Origin: Pictodentalium vernedei | Lineage: Eukaryota > Mollusca > Scaphopoda > Dentaliida > Dentaliidae | DNA: 64,000 nt | Assembly: GCA_031216915.1 (NCBI GenBank) | Contig: JAUFNR010000216.1 | Location: 1 to 64,000 of the forward strand | Direction: 5' to 3' | Part shown: positions 11,761 through 22,700 of the stretch, piece after piece | Numbering within the stretch: position 1 is the stretch's first letter | Layout of the letters: each line of letters opens with the position of its first letter | Notes under the pieces: model-generated | What the model was told of the DNA's origin: nothing | What the model saw: only the letters and a program-made list of their open reading frames with translations | Database searches by the model: none | Translations under genes and position numbers: made by a program

Positions 11761-13480
11761 ATATTTATTACACATCCAATCAACTTTAAATCCCTGTATT
11801 TAACGGATTGGCCGCTATGGCATAAATTATTATGTATTCAATGGGTAGTGTACAAGCCGGAACATTTTTTCCCCTGCACCGTTTATAGTAGTTCCTTTCC
11901 CATCGAGTCATCAGTTACGCTTCGAAAAGTTCCCAAATGTTGTCATACAATTATTATCGACAGTCTGTCGCATAGTGTTAAAATGAAAACGTCCAAAGCA
12001 AAATTAAGTCGGTTCACAAAAAAATTAGAAAACAAAAAATTAGATAAGAAAAAAACCAAAAAACACCCCCAATCATTTCCAACCAGAACATTAACCCAGT
12101 CCAGTGGCCGTCTGGTTTTGTGGATCCGTTACATCCAAATTGGTCAAATTAATTTCGGTAAATCATCGTACATCTTGACATGCTTCGAACTTCTTTTAAA
12201 AATGTTTCTCCCAGCTGTTTTGCAAATCAAATTTGTACTTATATTTTTACTAACAGTAATAGCCACCAAATTGTTAGGCGTGAATGGGCACAAACCGAAG
12301 AGAAACAGCGATACGATTTTCAACAAACACTGGTTCCGAAAAGGTTTTTTTTATTATTTTTTATCGATCCTTCAGCCAAAACAAACAGACTCTTCACCTT
12401 TGGGTTTAAAATTAAAATTTGTTTATTTAAATTAATTTTAATGCATGGGTTGTGTAATAAACACAGAACGCGATGTGTGTTTGAATTGGTGGATGTTTTA
12501 CATAACGACGCATGAGTGCGATAATGTTCTATCTGTACTTTGGCGCGAAAATGAGATATTGGTGTCATCATATTGGCCGCTCCATTCTGCGCCGGCAGAT
12601 GAAAAAATATCTGGGGTTTATTGGTTCGTATTCACGCAAAACGCTATGCGAAATTATTCTATCTCCAAAAAAATGGCAAAATCATGCGTGCTTAAATTTT
12701 TTATGTGCTTGCCCAATGAAACTCTTCGAATTGGATCACATGCTGAAAGCTAACGAATGGCGTATGCGAATTTACAGAACGAAAGATAAATATTATTAAG
12801 ATCTCAAATTGGTAATATATTGCGCCCAGTATTCACACAATGTAATCAAGTTGCTCCACAAATGTATAGTTTATATCGTGTTCTTGTAATTTAGATATAT
12901 ATGAATGTTAAATTTTCTGTATAACATTTATTTTGAGGCAGCACGGAGATAGAACATTTTAGCATGAACAAAATTACTAACTGCCATACACCCGTGTACG
13001 ATAGAACAGTATAGTATTGAAGACTACAGTATTTGTTTTACAAACTCGATATGTAGTTGGAACGCATCTGTTCTTAACTTCAAATATGGAGAATCTGATC
13101 GCTTGTAATTTCATAAGGAAATTTCGAATGCATGGTTGCGGATTCAAAATTGACGTGATGGTGGGTCAATAACGGCTCATACGACATTGGAACACACAGG
13201 ATCTCTGTTTGTCTACTGGGATAGGTATTGTCCACGATATTACACAGACATCCACTACCCAGGCACCCGACGCCTAAGTTTTATCGTGGATAATATTATA
13301 CCCTCTTGTCCTGGGGCTTGAAAAGTGGAGTTAAAAAGGAGGGGCCCGCATAGGGTGCTTACCAGCTGAATCCGCCCGTACAAAATAAATTTACACAATC
13401 TGCCAATTTTGATGGACTGTGTCGGTGCGCTATGGGAGATTGGGCTTGCTCTAAATGTTTTGTGTTTCAAGTAGGTTTTA
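11761..13480. other. AT-rich unassigned DNA with weak ORFs
   Basis: Not matched to modules A-E. The longest plus-strand frame runs 11752-12435 (Lys-rich middle, two hydrophobic stretches). Its start lies in a satellite tail and I recognise no family. Two further overlapping frames (12445-12753 and 12512-12799) are also unrecognised. The stretch 12,451-12,534 is an inverted relative of 17,725-17,945. I see no promoter, RNA gene or other structure. Confidence 0.4.
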
Positions 13481-13488
13481 GTCGATAG

Positions 13489-13513
13489 CCCCCCCCCCCC
13501 CCCCCCCCCCCCC
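13489..13513. repeat. Poly(C) tract
   Basis: Uninterrupted run of about 24 C bases next to 'ctcgccccggcgag', a short perfect inverted repeat (CTCGCC-CCGGCGAG type). Confidence 0.85.
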
Positions 13514-16366
13514 TCGCCCCGGCGAGAGCCATGATAGGTGAAGCAGTACTCTTTATTGTGGTAAACAAGTTCCGCTTCACTGGTAAAATAATCCGGTAAC
13601 TATTGCCTGTGATGGATGGCCTCTAAAATGGATGGAATGTGTTTATATTTACTTATCGGAGCAGATATGAATAATTGTGGCCACAAGAGAAGATTTAAAG
13701 TCAGGTTTTTCCAATCGTTTATACCCCTGTTGCCCATTCTAAAGGACTCCCGCCCCCGACACTGGCTACCGGTTAACATTTTACCGGTAAAAGAGACCTT
13801 TTTTCACCACAGTAAACAAGCATCGCTTTACTTTACTTCAAAGTAACCTTAACACAGATAAATAGATAAATAGTCGATATTTTAGTCGCAAAATGCAATG
13901 TGACGTACTGTGCGGCCCGGGCAATACAGGGATTTATTATTTTGTCGAACAACTTTTACTTAAAAACCCCGGATCAGTTGATGGATTTGCCACCAGATTT
14001 AACTTTAGATACTATAGAGCAGAAGCTTTCAACTCCTGGGCAATCGAGTGTGCAACTCCCACAACCAGAAAGCGTTATCTGTCTCTGAAATTTTCAGCCC
14101 AGTTGGTTTGGTCCGTGGACTCACAACTGTGAGACCTGATCATACCAGAGTCGTGCAACTAAAAGAGAAGGATTTCATGGACTTCCAGAAGGCTGCGTGT
14201 CAAATGAAATTCACGAAAGTCCTATTTACCCAAATAAAACATTTGGTGCTCGAGAAGGGAAAACCATTTCTTCAGCAAAGTTCATGGAAGTTTTCTTGAT
14301 ACGCGAAGAGCAACGACAAGTCTATGTGTGACTGCGTGATTTGCCAGGGGTCACTGTGATCGGCAGACGCCGAATTCTGCCTAAGAATAAGACAACGGAC
14401 ATTATGCCCATGTTTATGCCGTTACTGGATAGGGAGTTCTATAAAGCGATCTTCGCGTCCATAAGCTTAAAAAGTGATGTCACTAGGCCCTTTTTCGTTT
14501 TTTGGACGCGAAGATTGCTTCCATGGTACTGACATGACAATAGTGACATTAAGGTTACAGATGTCACACAGTTAGAATTCGTGAAGATGGTCAACGAAAA
14601 TGTGTTTACCAACATCTTTTCCACACATTGTTTTTTAAATAAATGATTTCCGTTGTTCATCTACGCGATTTCTAAAAGGCAAAATGTTGATTTATCTCTT
14701 GTGTTCGATTGGGGACAAAGGCGAAATTCCTTTGTTTTTTGTTCATTTTCAATTAATGACCTGAACTTTGAGAAGGCATAGGTTTAGCCTTCAAGTCTTG
14801 TTTATTTTTCTTTTTATGAGCTTGGTTGTTGGTTCATTTTTGGTTTGTTACATGTTAAAATTCAATTTTAGTGGGCATGGTTTTCGCCCTCAGAGTTGCG
14901 TTCAGTTAAACGACAATTATTCGCCGTCAGGTAAACCGACAGCCTTAGAAATTCGCCACGGCCATCGCCAATGCGATGGTAAGAGCCGTGGCTGGATGCC
15001 AGACCTCTCACCATGGCATTGCCGATTTTCACGGCGAATTTCTAGGAGTGAACCTTGTTCATAATTTTGTTTCATTTCATGTGCATGTGTTAGCATTCTA
15101 AGTAAATGGGAGTTTTTTTAATATGCTAAACTTCAGGTGAAGATGTTTTGTGCCCTCAATGTATTCGTTTAACTCCACCGCTGATAGGACACTTTTGGCT
15201 CAGACCAGTCTTGAATAGGTTATACGAACTCAAAGTACGATGTCTGATGTGACCAATCAGAACAATGCAGAAAATAATACCAACCAAAACATTAAACATT
15301 AGGATCACCACTCGTATATATAATTTTGACCACTTTGAGGACGCTTTACATTCGAAAGTTTGCCCATTATTTCTATTTTCAATATTCTGATTGTTCGTGC
15401 CAGATAACCTCACATGAATTAGTGTACCGCCTAACGATTTTTAGAGTTTTATATCGTTTTCTGTATTAGACCCCATATCCTCTGGTCTGCTTTACGGTGC
15501 AGGTCACCAATGCAAAACCAAATTGTATCTATAACCTGCAGGCTCAAGATGAAACGAAAACAGTCTGAGAAGTACATTTTGCACCTGCCTGAAGAATCGA
15601 ACACCTCATCTTGAACAACTGGGGCATATATAAAGTTTATACTGTGGCAAATAGAATTCAGATTGAAAGTAATCCAGGATGCGGAAATGTCTGCATTGCA
15701 CCATCATACGAATTCTGCTTGTGGCATTATCTTTGCCAAAATTGTCCAAAGTGAGGTGTTATATTCATCATACGCCTACTTTCGCAGATGTGTTTCTCAT
15801 TCTGAGTCCTAGGGTTAGATTCAAACTGTTACTCACTTTTTGGAGCGATGGAGTGAATTGCTCATCCATTCGATTTGATATTTCTGGATTCGATTGCCAA
15901 TTACCTCTTCGGAATGCCCTTATAGAGATGATGAGCGAGATAATTCTTCCTCTAGCCTTCTAACGATATAAAACAAATAGATCACGTTTGGTAAAAAGGC
16001 GTTTCCTGAAGCCCGCATGACCCTTCTAATTAATCCTTTATTACTTCAAAATAGTAACAGCGTGACTGATCTGCGTTGTTATCGCCTAGCGCCTGTTCAA
16101 CACGACTTCACTGAAGTTCCAGGGGGAACTTGGTAACCCAATAGCAACTTTGCACACCGTGGCCCACAGGATAGTTTACCGTTGACACACGGTGTACAAA
16201 TTTATAGCCTAGTTTTCAAGCTCTACTAGACTGACAGGAATGCACAATGATGGATGTCCACACAGTGAGAGTCAAAGTTCCAAATGACTCTGTATGTACT
16301 GCACATGCAGTCTTGTGCCCTTATATACGTGACAGCATCAGCGAGTACATTGTTGTTTAAGTCGTG
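13514..16366. other. Mostly single-copy DNA; possible decayed coding remnant near 13.89-14.30 kb
   Basis: No module A-E or S sequence. On the plus strand, short frames at 13,893-14,132 and 14,048-14,299 abut with shifts between them. The second contains a soluble, charged segment (PDHTRVVQLKEKDFMDFQ) that reads more like protein than like random DNA. I do not recognise the family. The rest has no supportable gene. A frame at 14,768-15,064 runs through a foldback and is rejected. Confidence 0.35.
14943..15047. repeat. Foldback repeat
   Basis: About 105 bp with imperfect inverted arms. 'tagaaattcgcc' at the left pairs with 'ggcgaatttcta' at the right. Inside, 'gccaatgcgatggtaagag' pairs approximately with 'ctctcaccatggcattgcc'. 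Looks like a small foldback element or relic. I saw no target duplication. Confidence 0.7.
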
Positions 16367-16370
16367 TTAA

Positions 16371-16555
16371 CCCTTTACCTAATGTAACGGCAAAAACCGG
16401 CCAGCGCTACCCACGAAAATCGCCATTCAATTTGTTTATAAGGCGCTCGTTTCAATGAGGGATCATAACATATGTTTTGTAAGTAAAAAATGAAACGTTT
16501 TAGTTATAGCAGGATTTGTTTCCAAGTGTCGTCTGCAACTCACATTGTTAAAGGG
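16371..16555. mobile_element. TTAA-flanked MITE, copy 2
   Basis: A 185-bp element between perfect TTAA sites (16367-16370 and 16556-16559), with inverted ends CCCTTTACC / GTTAAAGGG. Its left part ('aatgtaacggcaaaaaccgg', 'ccagcgctaccc') matches the right part of the 59.3-kb copy read on the opposite strand. It encodes nothing. Confidence 0.85.
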
Positions 16556-16796
16556 TTAAGAAGTTATATCAGCTACGAATGACAGTAACTGTTAGTGACC
16601 GAAGCCAAATGGTTCAGAAGGTACTGCATTGCGAGATATCCCTGCATGTCGACCAATTAGTTGAATGAAAGTAGTTTGCGGACTTTGTTCTTCTTTGTTC
16701 TTATTAAACATTTTGATATCTTATCATCTCTTTCTGTCCTCACTAGCTTCCCGTTTACAAGGTTGGCCAAGTGTACAGCCGTTTATGGGTCGGGTA

Positions 16797-17260
16797 GGGG
16801 CGTAGCCAGGATTCTATAATGGGGGGGGGGGGGGAGGGGGGGTAGCCATTTTACCATGATTTGGAATGTTGATGTAGGATTTCGGGGATCCTCCCCTAGT
16901 CCTAACTAGGACCCTCCATCGTTACCCCCTCCTCCCACATCCCGTCAGAAGGAGTAACGACGAATGGTCTGAGTTAGGTAAGATAAGTGGGAGGAGGGGT
17001 TAGCGACCGGTGGGTCCTAGTTAAGACAAGTCCTCTCCCGAGAGAATGTTGCAAAATTCAGCGCTCGAAGATCGCATCTGAAGCAATTGTAGCATGTAAA
17101 GCATAAAGTGGAGAGCAGCTTTGGGGCTCTAAGTTATGTGAAACTTCCAATGGGTCAATGTTTTTTTTTTATGGGGGGGGGGGGAGCTCAAATTTTGGGG
17201 TGTACTGGTTCCCTCAGCACCCCCCCCCCCCCCCCCCACCCACCCGCTACGCCACGGGGG
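16797..17260. mobile_element. Probable non-autonomous element with inverted ends and internal foldback
   Basis: The ends are inverted: 'ggggcgtagcc' at 16,797 and 'gctacgccacgg' at 17,246. Inside, 'cctaactaggaccctcc' to 'cctcctcccac' (about 16,900-16,940) pairs imperfectly with 'gtgggaggagggg' to 'ggtcctagttaag' (about 16,989-17,025). Poly(G) and poly(C) tracts sit near each end (about 16,820-16,843, 17,174-17,184, 17,220-17,237). GGGGCGTAGCC ends are frequent in hAT-like elements; the class is inference. Not coding. Confidence 0.5.
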
Positions 17261-17265
17261 GAGGG

Positions 17266-17724
17266 TGCAAATGCATTTTCCTGAAGTTGGATGTCGATAC
17301 CTAAGAGATTATGGTTTGGCGAGAATGCGGGGGAACCCCCGCTATCTCATCCATCAACACCAACCTATAGCTATTTCCGGGTATGTACATACAGCTAAGA
17401 TAATAATAAACACAATAAGGTTATTGCTTCCTATCCTTTCTATTTTCTCAGTATGTACTCGGACATTATAGCACTGAGCAAAAATGGTAAATTTGTTTTA
17501 AAAATGTTCTATCTGCGTCATTCTGCAAACAGAAAAATGCTTATTACATTGGAACCGACATGCCAACTTTTATAATATAATTATCTGTAAAAACATTTGT
17601 CAAATCTACATTATTTTGAATGCCCGACCAAAATCTGGTGTGGTTTTATATGAAATGTTTCTGGGGATATATGAACTGAAGGTCAAAAACTTCAAATCCA
17701 ATTTCCCACAAAAAGGTAAAATGG
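17266..17724. other. Unassigned single-copy-looking DNA
   Basis: No repeat module, gene or structural signal that I can support; only short frames. Confidence 0.4.
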
Positions 17725-17754
17725 TAGATAGAACATTATTGCACTCATGCGTCG

Positions 17755-17896
17755 ATAACTCGTTGGAATGGTGTAATCACATTTCGTTCGAGCCTACGGC
17801 TCTCGCGAAATATGCCTACGCCATTCAAACTCGTTATGCAAAACACCCACCGATTTGGCTCGAGCGAAATATCATTACGCCATTCCAATGAGTTAT
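17755..17896. mobile_element. 142-bp inverted-repeat insertion (MITE-like)
   Basis: Arms of about 40 bp, beginning 'ataactcgttggaatgg' and ending 'ccattccaatgagttat', are inverted partners around a 62-bp centre. The centre also holds a direct partial copy of the right arm ('ctcgcgaaatatgcctacgcc'). The related sequence on the opposite strand at 12,451-12,534 has only 'ataa' at the corresponding point, so this is an insertion or local duplication relative to it. Confidence 0.65.
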
Positions 17897-17945
17897 GTAA
17901 GTCGCCCACCGATTCAAACACACATCGCGTTCTGTCTATATACAA

Positions 17946-18275
17946 CACGTTGTCCAAATGACGTTTACCCGTATTTCAGATTCTGCCTGCTTTTCACCCA
18001 AACAAGTCCAAATAACGATAAAGGTGTTATAAGTTGCTATTTGGGTCACCCCGTGCTCTCAAGATGACAATCACAGGCTCTCAAGTTGAGGATTTCATTG
18101 AAACTTGAACCTAAAATGTGACTTTCCTTGTTTGCCACCCCTGTGTACTTCGCATGTGTTCAATTTGGATCTGATCCGATGTGGTTTTCATGCAATTTAC
18201 TTGATAACACACGTAATTAGCACCTGTGAGACCGCTCATGTTTCTAAAGATGATAGGTTTTTATTGAAATCTATG
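17946..18275. repeat. Module A partial array
   Basis: Opens with the D-tail phrase 'cgttgtccaaatgacgttta', then two A monomers ('tctcaagttgaggatttcattg', 'tttgccacccctgtgtac', 'acacgtaattagcacc'). Confidence 0.65.
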
Positions 18276-18925
18276 TACAGAAAACAGGGAACAGAAAACA
18301 ACATATCGAAATTCTTGTCGTATTTCAAAATCCTTTCAGAGACATTGAATATTATCCATTTCACAAAACACTACACATACAGGCTATGCTAAAGTGTCAT
18401 CGGCACTTCCATTTGAACCATTGGTACGCATACATACATACAAACGCGACTACTTTGCTGGTTAACGCAGTCGGAGAAAACAACCTAGCTGTGACAAGTA
18501 ACTATCAGACTCTCCAACTTTTTAACCCGCTGGATCCGGGGTTGACAGTGTCAGAAGCCAGGTAAACATCCGCGTGATGTTCTGTTTTGCTGTGTGCATT
18601 AGTACGCAATAATACCACATAGTACATGGTGAAATGACTCCAAGAACCTTGTCGAAGAACTCACGGATGGCAGATGATGAATGAGGATCATCAGCGAACA
18701 GTCACCGTGATCTTCCAATTTTAAAATCATTGTGCCTATCAATGAACCATTGCGCTTCTCAAACTCGACTGATATTCCATTTGTGACAGATATTCAAGAT
18801 TCTGATCCACTTCGTTCTTTAAAAGAAAAACAAATACTGGTTGTTTATATGTAGTCTATTTAATATTGATAAAATGCAAAACGTTGCGTGAATGGCGTTC
18901 ATTTAGAAAACGAACATATATATAT
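18276..18925. repeat. Module D, copy 4
   Basis: Starts within the D sequence at 'acagaaaacagggaacag' and continues through the 'cgcagtcggagaaaac' signature to the 'aaaacgttgcgtgaatggcg' tail. Confidence 0.7.
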
Positions 18926-19715
18926 GTATCTAAAGTAGCTGGCTCTCCTCGGAGAGCCCCCACCCCTCGCAAAAATGGACAATGTATTTCCTCTCGGTAA
19001 AAGCGCACGATACACTGCAGAACGAGGACCTCCTTTATAAGACCGGAGGAAACCATTGAACTGGGGCGAGTAACTATCAGACTCTCCAACATTTTATTCC
19101 GGTGGAAACGGGGTTGACAGTGTCAGAAGCCAAATATATCACCGCATAGTGTACTGTCATGTGTGCGCATTAGTAAACAATGGCACCACACCTCACATGG
19201 GCAAATGACACCAAGGGCCTTGTCTAAGGCCGCATTGCAGTTGAGGAATGGGGATCATGAGCGAACCTTCCTCGTAATCGTTCAATTTGAAGTTCACTGT
19301 GCTGACTAAGGAATGATTGCACTTCGCAAACGCAACTCCGCTGTTGTATTTGTGACAGATATTCAAGATTCTGATCCACTTCGCACTTTTAAAAAACAAA
19401 TACTTGTTATTTAGATGTCGTCTATTTAATATTGATAATAATGCAAAACGTTGCCTGAATGGCGTTCATATAGCAAGCGAACATTTCTATAACGTTGCCT
19501 GAATGACTCCCATATGATAAAAATATATACAACACGTTGCCCAAATGACGTTTAACCGGATTTCAGTCTCTGTCTGCTTTTCTCCGAACAAGTCCAAATA
19601 ACGATAAACATGTGATTTGTTGCCATTTGGGTCACTCCGTGCTCACAAGATGTGGTCTTTTTTAAATCCGGCCAAAATGCATATTTTTCTTAAATTTCCC
19701 ATCCTCCTGTGAATT
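18926..19715. repeat. First truncated ~1-kb A-B-D unit
   Basis: Joins directly to a B piece ('gtagctggctctcctcggag', 'aaaaatggacaatgtatttc'), then D ('gagtaactatcagactctcc') and the start of A. It matches the later ~1,008-bp units in order, but its 5' part is missing. Confidence 0.75.
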
Positions 19716-22700
19716 GTGGATGCGTTAGCGAAGCACCGACGCATACTGGTTTTCATGCCAATGACCCCAAATCGTGTTCACCTGAATCATCTCTTATCTT
19801 TGAGACAACTACAGGCTCTCAAGATAAGGAGTTTATTGAAACCTGGGCCTAAAGTGGGACCTTCATTATTTGAAAGCTCACCCACGGCTCACTGCAGAAT
19901 TATACTCTTAAATCAGTTAGGCTACAAATTAACCCACATCCACTGTGTTGAGTGAATACGACCCGATTTTGTACGATCCACCCCCCCCCCTCCCTTTGAT
20001 GTATTGTGGACAGTGCTAAATAACCACCCTGTAACAGACCAATCTTCTTCATTTATAATAAATTTCTCTGTTCGTTATTGTAAAATATATAGTTTCGTCC
20101 AATAGTACGCCCTTCATTTAAACTCAAGTAAACAAGGACAGATGTTGGTGTGTTTGACTGACGGTATGTGTATGCTTGGGTAGGGCGGGTTATCTGTCGG
20201 GTCATAAACCTATACCGGTTGTATGTGTAGATGTGAAGACACTCTCTCTTCACTGAGTGTGTATCCTCGACGCGGTATGGAGCAATTTGACCAGATGGAA
20301 TTCACTCGCAGACCAGTCTACCAAATTAATCTCAAATCAATGTGTGGGCAGATTCCCCAACATTTACTCCGACAGGTGTCTGTACTCACCGGCTATATCG
20401 TGGGAAATATTTCGAGGACGATCCATCTTTAGCCATATTTTTCCTGATACCAGTGTTTCAGTAGGAATTGATGATGGGAAGATCGGTTACGTTTACTAAA
20501 ATGTATGAAACAACTGTTCAGGTTTTTTTGCCCTTTTACTTTGGCCTTGCACCACATCCCATCTATATTTGCTTTAGTGGATCGTAGGTTCATACGGATT
20601 TTTAGCTCAACTTGACAAAGTCAAGATAAGCTATTATTTCCATCACGCGTGTGGAAGTCTGTCAGTCTGTTTACATTTACTTTAGCATAGGTTACACTCC
20701 ACAGTTCTACTCGGATCCTCGCGAATGTTCACATGCTGGTTTAAGGTCCTTTCCGGATGACAATGTCCACTTCTGGCCGTGATCGGTCAGTTGTGACGGC
20801 TGTCGGAGCCTGAAACACGAAAACATTCAGTACAGCTCCCAGGTCGAATTTATGAAGGGATTTCGTTGTAACTTGGTGGGAAAACTTCGAATTTCTAGAT
20901 GAGAACGTCCACTTTTGGTCGCGACCGATCGGCCGTAACGGCTACGTGGTCCGAAGCCCAAAAACCACTCACACACCCTACAGGTAGTATTTATAAAGTG
21001 ATTTTATTGTAACTTTGTACGACGATTCCTCCGTATAATGTGCAGAAGGAAGAAAACGTCCCCTTTTGGTCTCAATCGGCCCACCTTGACAGCTACGCGG
21101 GCCCGAAGCCCGAACATGTTTTCCACAGTCCACAGGTCGTTTTTACGAAGGTATTTGATTTTAACTTCGTAGGATGACTCTGTATAATGTCGAGATGAGA
21201 ACTTTTTGGTCGGTTTCAGTCAACCGTGACGGCCGCATGGGGCGTTTCCTAGATTCCTTTAGCACAGTCTGCAGATTGCATTTAATAAAGCTTTGTCATT
21301 GCAAAATTGATCAGGCGTGACGTAGGATAACTTGGTATGATATCTAGATGGAACTCTCCTATTTTGGTAATGATCGGCCAACTGTGACCGCCGAGCTGTC
21401 ACGTGACCTAGATTCCTTTGGCAATGTCTGCGAGTTATATTTATAAAGGAATTTCATTGGAACTTGGTAGGATGACTCTTTTTGAAATAATTTATACTCA
21501 GGCCTCACTTCTTCAGCACAGTCTAAACCCTAAATTATTCTTATTCCAAACATAGCAAACAGAGAATAGAAATTAACATATTCTCAGTTATCAGTTCTTG
21601 TATTTCATTTCATAAACAGAGAGACGAGAGCTTCACCGATTTTCATCACGAACTGTGCATTTTAGGTGAGGGTTTTTTCATCAGAACACGGACCGTACTT
21701 CTAGGCGAGGGCTTCCTCTTACCAAAGTGGAAGGTAAGGTCGAGATAGCTAACCATGAGCGGGAAAGCCACGGCAGTAACTAATACTCTCTTCAGAAGAT
21801 GAGCATCTTACTATGAGGGAGCGCAGTTGAATGAGTTTTTGAGGGTGAACAGTGCACCCAGCCCTCGTTAGAATGCGGAGTGCTTTGTACGCGAAAGCAC
21901 TCTCTTTACTGAATGGTGTATCCTCAACGCGCTATGGGCATGTTGACCAGATGAAATCCACTCGCCGGCCAGTCTGCCAACTTAATCCCAAATCAATCTG
22001 TGAGCAGGTTCCTCGGCAGATACATCGACAGGTGTCTGTACTTACCGGATATTTTGTGGGAAATATTTCGAGCACCACTTATCTTCAGCCATATTTTTCA
22101 TGATTTCACTTTCAGTAGGAATTAATGAAGGGACGATAGCTTACGCTTGCTGACGTGCATAAAATATGTTTTCCTGTTTGTTTTGCCATTTTACTTTGGC
22201 ATAGCATCCACATCCCATATAATTTGTTCTAGTGGATCGTTAGTTCATACTGCTTTATAACTGAACTTGACAATGTCAAGATAAGCTATTACCACCACTC
22301 GTACGGAAGTCAATCTGTCTGTCAGTCTGTTCAGATTTTCTTTTCCACAGTCTACACCCCGTAGTACTTGTCAGATCATCACAAAATTCCATATGTGGGT
22401 TCACGGTCAGGTCGGGGTGAGATTTCCCCCTTTTTTTCGCATCAGTACGCCGTGTTAAATGCCCGAGGCTGAAACCCAAAACGTTTAGTACAGTCCATAT
22501 GTCGTATTTATGAAGGGATTTCATCGTAACTCGGTACAAAGACTCAGCAGAATGTCTAGACGAGAACGTCCTATTTTAGTCGTGATCGGTCAACCCTGAC
22601 GGCTACGCGGATCGGAAGCCCGAAGCCCGAAAAACTTTAACATAGTCTAAAGGTCGTATTTAGGAAGGGATTTCACTGAATCTTTATAGGATGACTCCGT

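Noticed and set aside
11752..12435. 227-codon plus-strand frame
   Set aside because: The ATG lies in the tail of satellite module D, the sequence is AT-rich, no family is recognised and a competing frame overlaps it.
14768..15064. 98-codon frame with a hydrophobic N-terminus
   Set aside because: Its second half is the foldback at 14,943-15,047 and the hydrophobic start is only T-rich DNA; no family is recognised.
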